Part shown: one piece after another, positions 27,941 through 36,727 of the stretch | Position numbering within the stretch: the stretch's first letter is position 1 | Layout: every line of letters begins with the position of its first letter | Assembly: GCA_002839765.1 (NCBI GenBank) | Contig: PGYR01000010.1 | Coordinates: 1 to 64,000, forward strand | Origin: Ignavibacteriae bacterium HGW-Ignavibacteriae-4 | Lineage (GTDB): Bacteria > Bacteroidota > Ignavibacteria > Kapaibacteriales > UBA2268 | Direction of reading: 5' to 3' | Length of the DNA stretch: 64,000 bases | Translations under genes and position numbers: made by a program | Notes under the pieces: generated by a model | What the model saw: only the letters and a program-made list of their open reading frames with translations | What the model was told of the DNA's origin: nothing | Database searches by the model: none

Positions 27941-27996
27941 AATAATAAATTTTATATTTAATTTTTACTAATTTAAAAATTTAAGCTGGATAAATA

Positions 27997-29175
27997 ATGC
28001 AAATTGAAAAGATACAAGAAGAGTTAAGAAAAATGGGAGTCGATGGATGGTTATTCTATGATTTTCATGGAAGAGATCACATAGCTGCAAGGATTTTGGA
28101 ATTACCGTCTGGTCACATGGCAACAAGAAGATGGTTTTACTATATCCCAGCAAATGGGACACCTGTAAAACTCAATCACAAAATAGAACCAAACTATTTA
28201 AAACACCTACCAGGAGATAAAGAGCTATATCTTCCTTGGCAAGAGCTTTCCTCAAAGTTAAAAGACATACTGAAAGGTGCTAAGAGCGTTGCTATGCAGT
28301 ATTCGCCTAATAATGACATACCTTATGTTTCAATAGTCGATGCGGGTACTATAGAACTAATAAGAGGGTTTGGAGTAGATGTAGTTAGCAGTGGCAACTT
28401 AGTAAGTTTATTCGAATCCCACTTAACCAATGAAGAAATTGAAGACCACAGAAAGTGTGGCGAAGTAATGCTTGAAATAAAAGATAATGCTTTTAAATAC
28501 ATAAGAAAAAGGATTGACAAAGACAATCCAGCTACCGAGTATGAAGTACAACAGTATATGCACCAGCAATTCATAGATAAAGGTATATTCTGGGATCATG
28601 GACCTATTGTTGGAATAAATGAACATGCTGGAGACCCTCACTTCGAACCTACACCTGAGAATAGTTATAAAATTCAAGAAGGGGATTTGGTATTAATTGA
28701 CTTATTCGCACGATTTGAAAAAGAAGGAAGCATCTATTATGATGTTACATGGATGGGATTTGTAGGGACTGAAGTTCCGGAAAAAATAAAAAAGATATTC
28801 AGAATTGTAGCTGATGCTAGAGATGCAGGATACCAATTAGTAAAGGAAAGATATTCTACAAATAAGGATATATCAGGTGCTGAAGTAGATGATGCAGTTC
28901 GTAACGTAATTATAAATGCTGGATACGGAGAATACTTTTGGCATCGCACTGGTCACAATATAGCAACTGATTGCCATGGTAATGGTGCTCATATAGACAA
29001 TTTGGAGACTAAGGACGATAGATTACTGATTAAAGGAACTATATTCTCATTAGAGCCAGGTATATATATACCTGAAGAAAAACTAGGCTTTAGAACAGAA
29101 ATTGATGTCATTATTGACAATGACGGCAACCTAGATGTAGCTGGTGATATACAACAAGAGTTAATTGTTATTTAA
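27997..29175 (+). CDS. M24-family metallopeptidase (Xaa-Pro aminopeptidase-like)
   Basis: A 392-residue cytoplasmic pita-bread-fold peptidase. An N-terminal creatinase-like domain (about 1-150) is followed by the M24 domain with its metal ligands in order: LIDLFARF (Asp), YDVTWMGF (Asp), HRTGHNIATDCHG (His), FSLEPGIYIPE (Glu) and FRTEIDVII (Glu). It should remove N-terminal residues before proline or cleave short peptides. ATG 27997 gives MQIEKIQEELRKMGVDGWLF, a typical start. It stands alone between divergent ogg2 and a convergent terminator. Confidence 0.88.
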   Translation: MQIEKIQEELRKMGVDGWLFYDFHGRDHIAARILELPSGHMATRRWFYYIPANGTPVKLNHKIEPNYLKHLPGDKELYLPWQELSSKLKDILKGAKSVAMQYSPNNDIPYVSIVDAGTIELIRGFGVDVVSSGNLVSLFESHLTNEEIEDHRKCGEVMLEIKDNAFKYIRKRIDKDNPATEYEVQQYMHQQFIDKGIFWDHGPIVGINEHAGDPHFEPTPENSYKIQEGDLVLIDLFARFEKEGSIYYDVTWMGFVGTEVPEKIKKIFRIVADARDAGYQLVKERYSTNKDISGAEVDDAVRNVIINAGYGEYFWHRTGHNIATDCHGNGAHIDNLETKDDRLLIKGTIFSLEPGIYIPEEKLGFRTEIDVIIDNDGNLDVAGDIQQELIVI

Positions 29176-29201
29176 ATATTTAATCATTATTAGGTTAAAC
29201 T

Positions 29202-29233
29202 AAAATGCCACTCAATTGAGTGGCATTTTTTTT
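29202..29233. terminator. Intrinsic terminator between the M24 peptidase gene and the respiratory cluster
   Basis: AAAATGCCACTC (29202-29213) pairs with GAGTGGCATTTT (29218-29229) over 12 bp with an AATT loop. On the plus strand eight T follow. On the minus strand four T follow, so it can also end the ACIII-oxidase transcript. Confidence 0.9.
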
Positions 29234-29255
29234 ATATTCTTTCAATTTTAAAATT

Positions 29256-30677
29256 CTAGTGTTTAGCAGCAGTAGCTTCTTCAGTAGGTTTTTCTGCAAC
29301 TGGTTCAGCTTTCTCTTCACCACCACCTAATACTTTACCCATCAACCATTTTGCCATAGCTTTACCTTCAGCAGGAGTTAAACCTTGTGCAGGCATACCT
29401 GCCGGAAACTCTGCTGGATTTTGAGGTGAAGGATTTAAAATAAATTTAACAAGATCTCCTTCTTTACCTTCATACTTAGGTACTACATTGTTATATGCAG
29501 GTCCAACCAATTTAACATCGAATTTATGGCAAGCAATACAACGCGTATCGTAAATTGCTTGTGCATCAACTACTGGTTCAACTTCAGATTTAGCATAAGA
29601 TGCATGTCTTGCTTCATCTGCCTTTTCGTGAATTTCTGAAATACTATTAAGGTTCTCAGCTACACTAATATGAAATGCTTGCTGGTCTTGAGCAGCAAAC
29701 ATTGCGAAAGAAATCATAATAAACATAAATCCGTATTTCACACCTGAAGTATGATCTTCTGATTTTGACAGATATATAGATTGTGCAAAGAATACTACGA
29801 ATAATAGTGAAATCAACCCAAATACAAACATCAATCCAGATAGTGCATTATTAGGAATAGTTACTATTTGGAAAGCATAAATTAATGGGATTAATAATGC
29901 TGAGTATAGACCCATTTTTCTAACAAAATTCTTTGATAATTCTCTTTCTTCATCATTTACGAATTCATAACCACCTTGCCATGAGAATGCATTGAACATA
30001 TATACAGCAGATGCAAACGCAGTACCCATTGTTAAGATAAGTAACATTTTGAATATTGTATTAAGACCAAATAACATATTGAATATTGATTGTCCCCAAA
30101 GAGAATGATCATAAGCATAAGTAGTAGCACCAGCTAAAAACCAAGTAGCTACTATTAAGAGAATAATACCCCAAATACCAGTGAAAGCACCTGTGTTTTC
30201 TACATCTTCATCCAAAGGAGTATATTCACCAACTATAGACTCACTTTTAGAGCGTACATTAGTCTTAAATGAATAAAATAAAGATTTAAAATTTAACGAA
30301 TTTTTATATATATAGATGGAAGCTACAGCCATTGAAAAGACTAGAAGCCCTACTATCAAAAATCCTAATATATCTCCCTCAGTACCTGAAAGTAATTGTG
30401 GATAACCTAATATAAAACTCAGGAAAGGTACAATACCAAGACCAAACCACATACCAGTAATTCCAGTACCTACTTTGATTAAGCTTTGAGCCAATTTTTG
30501 ATATCTGAAATCATTATCCTTCTTAGCTTTACTAGCAGCTTTTGAAGATAGTAATACAGATCCAAACAACAAACCTGTATAGGCGAAAAGGAAAGATGCT
30601 GAGATATAAAGCATCAATCTGATTAACGTCAAATGACTAGAACCAACAGGAATAACCAAGTCATTAAATAAGTCCAT
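29256..30677 (-). CDS. Polytopic membrane protein with C-terminal cytochrome c domain
   Basis: A 473-residue inner-membrane protein at the end of the oxidase cluster. Residues 1 to about 340 hold roughly eight hydrophobic segments without a signature I recognise. Residues about 365-450 form a class I cytochrome c with CIACH at 380-384 and a likely axial Met428 in PAGMPAQG. A Glu/Ala/Pro tail ends the protein. It probably delivers electrons from ACIII to the oxidase, which lacks a fused cytochrome c on subunit II. That role is inferred from position. ATG 30677, 14 bp after ctaB. Confidence 0.75.
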   Translation of the reverse strand: MDLFNDLVIPVGSSHLTLIRLMLYISASFLFAYTGLLFGSVLLSSKAASKAKKDNDFRYQKLAQSLIKVGTGITGMWFGLGIVPFLSFILGYPQLLSGTEGDILGFLIVGLLVFSMAVASIYIYKNSLNFKSLFYSFKTNVRSKSESIVGEYTPLDEDVENTGAFTGIWGIILLIVATWFLAGATTYAYDHSLWGQSIFNMLFGLNTIFKMLLILTMGTAFASAVYMFNAFSWQGGYEFVNDEERELSKNFVRKMGLYSALLIPLIYAFQIVTIPNNALSGLMFVFGLISLLFVVFFAQSIYLSKSEDHTSGVKYGFMFIMISFAMFAAQDQQAFHISVAENLNSISEIHEKADEARHASYAKSEVEPVVDAQAIYDTRCIACHKFDVKLVGPAYNNVVPKYEGKEGDLVKFILNPSPQNPAEFPAGMPAQGLTPAEGKAMAKWLMGKVLGGGEEKAEPVAEKPTEEATAAKH

Positions 30678-30691
30678 TACTTTGCCTTTTT

Positions 30692-31576
30692 CTAAATTAT
30701 TTTATCAATTATTATTAAAATTAGAATCAATAATACATATATGTTGATAAACATAAAAGTTTTTCTGATTCGTTTTCTATCCAATTCTCTTTCAAGAAGA
30801 TACCTAGCATTATAAACTAACATCAATTCTGCTATAAAAAAAAGTATTTGAGTAAAAATATTATCTATTACACCATAAAAGGGTATAATAAGAGCAATTG
30901 ATGCTAATGAAACTATCCAAACAAAAGTAATTCTACCAATTTGTGCTTTGTTTAATAACTTATTAAGCATCACAAATCCAGCTTTCTCGTACTGTTCATC
31001 AAACAGTAATAACAAAAGCCAGAAATGTGGCATTTGCCATAAGAAAAGAAAGAATGCTAAAGCCCAAATTGCAGGAGCTTCAAAACCACCTCCTGCTGCT
31101 ATCCAACCTATTAGTGGAGGTAATCCACCTACAATAGCTCCAGGTATTACGGCTAAGTTTGATACTCTTTTCATTGGTGTATATACTAAGTTGTAAATTA
31201 GTAATGTAACTAATCCTACTAACATAGCACCAATTTCACTAGTACCTAATAGTAATAACATACCAACTAAGGATAATATACTAGATATTGCAAATCCTTT
31301 ACCAGAATCCATTCTACCAGAAGCTATTGGTCTTCCTTTAGTTCTTTCCATCATTGGGTCTATTTTTCTTTCTTGCCAATGATTATATGAGGCAGAGCCC
31401 ATAGACATTAACATAGTCCCAAAGAAAGTCAGAATCAAATCTAGATCAAATTTAACTTCATACAGTAGAAAACCAACTAATGCTGTAATTGCAACAGAAA
31501 TTGAGATTCTATATTTACCTAAATCAAATAAATCTTTAATTATACTTGTATCTTCTATTTTCACAGAACTATTCAT
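30692..31576 (-). CDS. ctaB: Protohaem IX farnesyltransferase (haem O synthase)
   Basis: CtaB attaches a farnesyl group to haem B to make haem O, the precursor of haem A for the adjacent oxidase. The 294-residue UbiA-fold protein has about nine helices and the prenyl-diphosphate motif YNHWQERKIDPMMERTKGRP near 64-83 (N-x-x-x-D...D...R-T-x-x-R-P), with a second loop FFLFLWQMPHFWLL near 175. ATG 31576. Confidence 0.95.
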   Translation of the reverse strand: MNSSVKIEDTSIIKDLFDLGKYRISISVAITALVGFLLYEVKFDLDLILTFFGTMLMSMGSASYNHWQERKIDPMMERTKGRPIASGRMDSGKGFAISSILSLVGMLLLLGTSEIGAMLVGLVTLLIYNLVYTPMKRVSNLAVIPGAIVGGLPPLIGWIAAGGGFEAPAIWALAFFLFLWQMPHFWLLLLLFDEQYEKAGFVMLNKLLNKAQIGRITFVWIVSLASIALIIPFYGVIDNIFTQILFFIAELMLVYNARYLLERELDRKRIRKTFMFINIYVLLILILIIIDKII

Positions 31577-31608
31577 TCTAATCCCTATCTTATTCGGATG
31601 GAATTAAT

Positions 31609-32298
31609 TTATTTTTTACCGTTTTCTGACATCTCATTAGATTCAGATTCAGTAGGTTTTTCTTCAGTAGTGTTTACTTCATCTTTTTTGTTACTAGCCT
31701 GAGATTCAATCCAAGCATAGTACTCGTCTTGTTCCATGACTATAAATTTCTTGTACATATTCCAGTGATTGACACCACAATATTCAGCACAAGCTATGTC
31801 ATAAACACCTGTTTTTTCTGGAGTAATTACTACAAACTCTTGTCTTCCTGGGACAGCATCTTGCTTTATTCTGAATGCTGGGATATAGAAGCTATGTAAT
31901 ACATCTAACGAAGAAATATTAAACTTAAGGGTCTTACCGACAGGTACATAAAGTGTATCGGTAACTGTACCATTCTCGTATTTAAAATCCCAATCCCACA
32001 TTTTTGCAGTTACTGAGTATTCTTCATCAAACTCTTTTGTATTTCTCAAATCTGCAAAGTCTTTATATCCATAATAGAACATAGACATTACTAAAATAGT
32101 AGGTATCACAATCCAAGTAACTTCTATGGCCGTATTACCATGATATGGAGTAGGTATAGGGTTTTTACTTGCCCGATATTTAATTACGAAATAAATCATA
32201 GCTACTGTAATAAGTAGTAGCATAAGTACTGATATAACAGTTATATAGAGCATTGCGCTATCAACTGTACCTGAGTATCTAGAAGTTTGTTCAAACAT
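31609..32298 (-). CDS. coxB: Cytochrome c oxidase subunit II
   Basis: Subunit II carries the CuA site that receives electrons from cytochrome c. The 229-residue protein has two N-terminal helices and a periplasmic cupredoxin domain. All ligands are present: the His in DVLHSFYIPAF, and Cys, Glu, Cys, His and Met in CAEYCGVNHWNMYKKF near residue 170. There is no fused cytochrome c domain, so a separate donor is needed. The last 30 residues are a polar Ser/Glu/Lys tail. No signal peptide is evident before helix 1. ATG 32298, three bases after the subunit IV stop. Confidence 0.95.
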   Translation of the reverse strand: MFEQTSRYSGTVDSAMLYITVISVLMLLLITVAMIYFVIKYRASKNPIPTPYHGNTAIEVTWIVIPTILVMSMFYYGYKDFADLRNTKEFDEEYSVTAKMWDWDFKYENGTVTDTLYVPVGKTLKFNISSLDVLHSFYIPAFRIKQDAVPGRQEFVVITPEKTGVYDIACAEYCGVNHWNMYKKFIVMEQDEYYAWIESQASNKKDEVNTTEEKPTESESNEMSENGKK

Positions 32299-32301
32299 TT
32301 T

Positions 32302-32619
32302 CTATCCAGTATATGTATTGAATAAATCAAATGAATACATTATAATTATGACTGTAAAAACTAACCCGCAGGCTATTAATATACTTTTCATAAGTATATC
32401 GTCATATTTTATATGCATAAATATATTAATTACAAGCATCGCCTTAATTGATGCTATAAGCATTGCAACAAAAAACGTATAATTCCCTAAATTAACACTT
32501 GCTACAGTGACTGTCAAAGCAGTAAGTGCTACTAGAGCAAGCCATATCATTACGTTTTTCCCGTAACTTGGAACGTGTTCATGTTTATCAACGCTTGTAT
32601 TTTCGTTATGTCCGCTCAT
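32302..32619 (-). CDS. Cytochrome c oxidase subunit IV-type protein
   Basis: A 105-residue protein with three helices (VMIWLALVALTALTVTVA, FVAMLIASIKAMLVINIFMH, SILIACGLVFTVIIIMYSF). This is the pattern of prokaryotic cytochrome oxidase subunit IV (CtaF/COX4_pro). The KAMLVINIFMHIKYD segment is the family hallmark. The first 25 residues are His/Glu-rich and polar. It lies between subunits III and II. Its precise role in the enzyme is structural. Confidence 0.9.
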   Translation of the reverse strand: MSGHNENTSVDKHEHVPSYGKNVMIWLALVALTALTVTVASVNLGNYTFFVAMLIASIKAMLVINIFMHIKYDDILMKSILIACGLVFTVIIIMYSFDLFNTYTG

Positions 32620-32630
32620 TTTTTAACCTT

Positions 32631-33311
32631 TTAATGTAATAGATAGAACAATGGAAATAAGAAAATCCAAATCAAATCGACTAAATGCCAATATAAACCA
32701 GCATTTTCTAATACGATATATTTATCTGAATTAATTGTCCCTGTTCTAATAAATATAAAACAAAACACCATAATTACCATACCAACTATAACGTGGAATG
32801 TATGTAGTCCTGTCATTAAATAATATAAACCAAAAAATACAACTTCACCTGCAGGTCTAGTTTCTCTTAGTTCCATAGAACCAGGGAAAATCCCATGATG
32901 TATTTTTGCAGACCACTCAAAGTATTTATTTACACAAAAAGTAGCACCAAAACCAAACGTAACTATTAGGTAAAAGAGTGAAGTTTTAATGCTTTTCCTA
33001 CGAAGAGCAACAATAGAAAGCACCATAGTTAATGAACTTGTCAATAACACAAGTGTATTAACAGCTCCCATAACAATATTAAGCTCCATTGCCGCATTAT
33101 GATAGTCATGAGGATAAGCAATTCTATATCCATAATACAAGATAAATAACCCACCAAATAGTAACACTTCTGTAAAGAGGAATAACCACATTCCAAATTT
33201 GGAACCGTAATCATCTCTATGGAAATGAACGTATAATTGATTGTTGTCACCATAACCGTGTCCGGCATGATTATTTGAATGCTCGTGAGCATCAACAGAT
33301 GTAGTACTCAA
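32631..33311 (-). CDS. coxC: Cytochrome c oxidase subunit III
   Basis: A 226-residue protein with seven helices, of the CtaE family. It shows FGMWLFLFTEVLLFGGLF near 39, GLHTFHVIVGMVIM near 168 and a C-terminal YWHLVDLIWIFLFPLFYL, the universal signature. The first 30 residues are His/Asn-rich (ear of polar residues before helix 1). The start is TTG 33311, with AGGAG 10 nt upstream inside the end of coxA; no ATG is available before the first helix. Confidence 0.95.
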   Translation of the reverse strand: MSTTSVDAHEHSNNHAGHGYGDNNQLYVHFHRDDYGSKFGMWLFLFTEVLLFGGLFILYYGYRIAYPHDYHNAAMELNIVMGAVNTLVLLTSSLTMVLSIVALRRKSIKTSLFYLIVTFGFGATFCVNKYFEWSAKIHHGIFPGSMELRETRPAGEVVFFGLYYLMTGLHTFHVIVGMVIMVFCFIFIRTGTINSDKYIVLENAGLYWHLVDLIWIFLFPLFYLLH

Positions 33312-33312
33312 T

Positions 33313-34989
33313 TTAGCTATTCTCCTGATTAATAATGTTTTCTTTATTCTTTAAGTCTCTGAATATTCTTTCATCATGATCACTGTAATCATACGGATCT
33401 TTACTTGGTACAGGTGTATCTATAAAGTTCAATAGTGGTGGTGGTGATGGCATAGTCCATTCTAATGTCTTAGCACCCCACGGATTTGAACCAGCAGGTT
33501 TACCTTTAAATATTGCAATTAATAAATTAGTAAACATAAGTAAGATAGCAGTTATCAATATCCACGAACCAACTGTTGACACTACATGATAAATTTGAAA
33601 TTCAGGTAAATAATCAAAATATCTTCTAGGCATTCCCATATATCCCATAATAAACATAGGGAAATACAGTACATTAGCTCCTATGAAATACATAACTACA
33701 CCTACTTTAGCAACTTTTTCATTGTGCATTTTTCCAAACATTTTAGGAAACCAAAAATGCATAGCAGCGATAAACATTGAGAGAATACCACCAATGATCA
33801 CATAGTGAAAGTGAGCTATAACAAAGTAAGTATCGTGTAAGTGAACATCAGTTGAAATTGAACCTAAATGTAATCCAGTTAAACCACCTATTGAGAATAA
33901 GAAGATTGCACTTAGTGCCATTAACATTGGTGAAGACATTACGATAGTTCCTCTCCATAATGTTGCAACCCAGTTAAATACTTTTACTCCGGTAGGAATA
34001 GCAACAAAGAATGTTAAAAATGAGAATACAGTTCTGGCAGTATCACTCATACCACTTGTAAACATGTGGTGAGCCCAAACTAAATATCCTATAAAAGCAA
34101 TTGACATAGTCGAGTATGCCATAACTTTGTAACCAAAGATTGACTTTCTTGAGAAAGTAGCTACAACATCAGAGATTACTCCAAAAGCAGGAATAGCCAT
34201 AATATAAACAGCAGGGTGAGAATAAATCCAGAATAAATGTTGATACAATACTGGATCACCACCTAAAGTAGGATCAAAAATACCAAATCCAAATGATCTT
34301 TCTAATAATACTAATACTATTGTAATACCAATAATAGGTGTTGCTAATACTTGTATCCAAGCAGTAGAATAAAGTGACCATGAAAACAATGGCATTTGGA
34401 ACATTGTCATTCCTTTTATTCTCATTCTATGCATTGTTGTTATGAAATTTAATCCAGTTACGATCGATGAAAATCCAAGTATAAAAGCAGCTATTAAAGG
34501 TAAAGTAACATCGGTACCGGTTCTCAAACTATAAGGGACATAAAATGTCCATCCAGTGTCAATATGTGTTTGAAATATTAATGAATAAAGTGCTAAGAAA
34601 GCGCCCGCTAAGTATAAATAATATGACAAGAGATTAATTCTTGGAAATGCAACATCATCTGCACCAATTTGAAGAGGTAAAAAGAAATTACCAAATACAG
34701 CTGGAATACCTGGAATGATAAATAGGAAAACCATTATCATACCATGAAGAGTAAAGAAAGAGTTGTAAGTCTGAGCATCAACAATTGTTGGCCCAGGAGT
34801 TAACATCTCTAATCTCATCATAAAGGCAAAAGTCAATCCTACCAAGAAAAATGATAGTATCGAAACCAAATACATAATACCGATTCGCTTATGGTCTGTT
34901 GTCAATAACCATGCTAGCAAACCTTTATGTTTAGTCTTTACTTGAAAGAAATTTGTATAATTTTTATTAGTTGTAGTATTCATGCTCAT
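33313..34989 (-). CDS. coxA: Cytochrome c oxidase subunit I, A2 type
   Basis: The catalytic subunit holding haem a and the haem a3-CuB centre. Of its 558 residues I see His82 in FTLHGMIMV, WIYSHPAVYIMAIPAFG at 254-270 with CuB ligand His258 and the cross-linking Tyr262, His307-His308 in VWAHHMFTSGM, and DTYFVIAHFHYVIIGG near 385. The Tyr-Ser pair just before HPAVY replaces the Glu of A1 oxidases, which marks an A2 (YSHPxVY) proton-pumping oxidase. ATG 34989 overlaps the SCO stop as ATGA. Confidence 0.97.
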   Translation of the reverse strand: MSMNTTTNKNYTNFFQVKTKHKGLLAWLLTTDHKRIGIMYLVSILSFFLVGLTFAFMMRLEMLTPGPTIVDAQTYNSFFTLHGMIMVFLFIIPGIPAVFGNFFLPLQIGADDVAFPRINLLSYYLYLAGAFLALYSLIFQTHIDTGWTFYVPYSLRTGTDVTLPLIAAFILGFSSIVTGLNFITTMHRMRIKGMTMFQMPLFSWSLYSTAWIQVLATPIIGITIVLVLLERSFGFGIFDPTLGGDPVLYQHLFWIYSHPAVYIMAIPAFGVISDVVATFSRKSIFGYKVMAYSTMSIAFIGYLVWAHHMFTSGMSDTARTVFSFLTFFVAIPTGVKVFNWVATLWRGTIVMSSPMLMALSAIFLFSIGGLTGLHLGSISTDVHLHDTYFVIAHFHYVIIGGILSMFIAAMHFWFPKMFGKMHNEKVAKVGVVMYFIGANVLYFPMFIMGYMGMPRRYFDYLPEFQIYHVVSTVGSWILITAILLMFTNLLIAIFKGKPAGSNPWGAKTLEWTMPSPPPLLNFIDTPVPSKDPYDYSDHDERIFRDLKNKENIINQENS

Positions 34990-35774
34990 TTTACAACTGT
35001 CTCCAATTTATTTTTTGCTTTTTTGGAAGAAATCATTAGATACCCAATAAATATAAGTAACGTTAAAGTTACGGTTCCTCCCACTATAGGGAGTAAATTA
35101 AGAACATAAGATTTTCCTTTCGGATCATATTTAAAGCACAGTTCTAAAAAATTATTTATTGTTGGCTGTGCTAACCCTTTACTTGCTTCTATAATTGACA
35201 TTTTAAAATTGAAAGGTAAAAATTCTGTTCCATTGTGATATCTAGTTATCTTACCATCTGGTGATAATACTACTAATATTGCACTATGAAGATAATCTTT
35301 TTCACCTTCTTTTGAAAAATTAAAGCCTATAGCTTTTGTCAATTTTCTAATTTGAACACTATCTCCTGTCATGAACTTCCAGCCATCTGGATTAATCTTT
35401 CTTTGTAATCCTGCTAGATAATTCTTTTTCCATTTTGAAGATATTTTAGAATCTTCATTATGGTCAAAACTAATAGAGAAAGCGTTATAATCTTGACCTG
35501 GTATCAAATCCGTAGATTCAATTACTTCTGCAAACCCTTCTAATAAGGGGCTACATATTCCGGGACAATTAAAATAAACCATAGATATAACTGCTGGTTT
35601 ACCATCTAATTGATCGAATAGATTTACCTCTACCCCATCCGAATTTGTGAATATAGCATCCTTAGGAATGTATTCACCAAGCTTCTCTTCGACACCTACT
35701 TTTTCGTTTGCTTCTTTCTGCGCAAACATTAGTGTAGGTACTAATAAACAAAGAACTAATCTTTTAATAAACAT
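34986..35774 (-). CDS. SCO1/SenC-family copper chaperone
   Basis: A thioredoxin-fold protein that loads copper into the CuA site of subunit II. The 262-residue protein has a signal peptide (MFIKRLVLCLLVPTLMFAQ), the CuI/II motif YFNCPGICSPLLEGF (CxxxC), a later His in KDYLHSAILVV, and a C-terminal membrane anchor (ILPIVGGTVTLTLLIFIGYLMI-like stretch near 230-250). A C-terminal helix after an N-terminal signal peptide is less common in the family. ATG 35774; overlaps coxA by four bases. Confidence 0.93.
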   Translation of the reverse strand: MFIKRLVLCLLVPTLMFAQKEANEKVGVEEKLGEYIPKDAIFTNSDGVEVNLFDQLDGKPAVISMVYFNCPGICSPLLEGFAEVIESTDLIPGQDYNAFSISFDHNEDSKISSKWKKNYLAGLQRKINPDGWKFMTGDSVQIRKLTKAIGFNFSKEGEKDYLHSAILVVLSPDGKITRYHNGTEFLPFNFKMSIIEASKGLAQPTINNFLELCFKYDPKGKSYVLNLLPIVGGTVTLTLLIFIGYLMISSKKAKNKLETVVK

Positions 35775-35783
35775 TTCAATACG

Positions 35784-36707
35784 TTAGTTAACTGAGTATA
35801 AACCAACCAATTTTGAGTGTAATTGTATCCACTCTTCGTCTGTTAAGTTTACCACTTTAGTATTAAAACCATTTTGTGGTAAATCACTTAATATTAACTT
35901 TTTAAATTTGCTCATATCAGATTTCCAATCCGTTGTTCCGTTAAGAGAGTATAATGCTCTGTCAACATCTAAAGTGTTATTAGTTACTATTGCAACATCA
36001 CTTGATTGATTGAAATTAGTTTTTACAATTTTAAAGTTTGTTGTCTTATCTTTAGCAACCAATTTTGTTGCTTTTTCTAAAGAAATTTGATTTTTAGTCG
36101 TTCTACCGTCTGCTAAAGAGTAAGTTAAATCTAAATTTGATAATTCATCTTCGCTTACATCTGGGAAACTTGCAAAAGTTCTTATGTAATGTATAATGCC
36201 GAATCTTTCCTTTACTGATAATTGATTGAAAGAGTTCATCCCATTAACAATTATACCTTCTTCTAATGTCTTGTACATATCAGCAAAATTACGTCCGTTA
36301 GTCCATCCTTCTTCCGCATGAAAATTTCTTGGAGGTGGATTTAGACCTCCACCAGCTGGACCATCACCTTTACCATTTTCTCCATGGCAAGATACGCAGT
36401 TGGCTTGGAATAATTCTTTACCATTTGCAATCAATTCTGGAGTAGGATTATTACCTAATTCCGCTACATCTATTCCTTCTTGTAATTGACCTTTTTGATC
36501 AACTACATTATCGTGTCTTTCAACATCTATAGAGTTGATAAACTTTGTATCATTATCAGAGATATTATCTTGATGCTGAACATAATACTTACCTGCAACT
36601 ATTATAGAAACTAGGACTACTAAATATACTAATCCCATCCATCTAGAAGGTGTAGAGAATATTTGTTTGAAGTCAACTTCTGTTTGATATTTTTTATTAT
36701 CTGACAT
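35784..36707 (-). CDS. Membrane-anchored monohaem cytochrome c with extra C-terminal domain
   Basis: A 307-residue protein with one N-terminal helix (about 23-42), a class I cytochrome c domain with CVSCH at 104-108, GKGDGPAGGGLNPPPRNF, and a likely axial Met157. About 130 further residues (175-307) have no motif I recognise. It lies between actF and sco. Since ActE already exists as part of the ActD fusion, this is an additional cytochrome, plausibly the carrier between ACIII and the oxidase. ATG 36707 with a GAGAAAG ribosome-binding site. Confidence 0.8.
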   Translation of the reverse strand: MSDNKKYQTEVDFKQIFSTPSRWMGLVYLVVLVSIIVAGKYYVQHQDNISDNDTKFINSIDVERHDNVVDQKGQLQEGIDVAELGNNPTPELIANGKELFQANCVSCHGENGKGDGPAGGGLNPPPRNFHAEEGWTNGRNFADMYKTLEEGIIVNGMNSFNQLSVKERFGIIHYIRTFASFPDVSEDELSNLDLTYSLADGRTTKNQISLEKATKLVAKDKTTNFKIVKTNFNQSSDVAIVTNNTLDVDRALYSLNGTTDWKSDMSKFKKLILSDLPQNGFNTKVVNLTDEEWIQLHSKLVGLYSVN

Positions 36708-36727
36708 TTCTTTCTCTATAAATTTAA

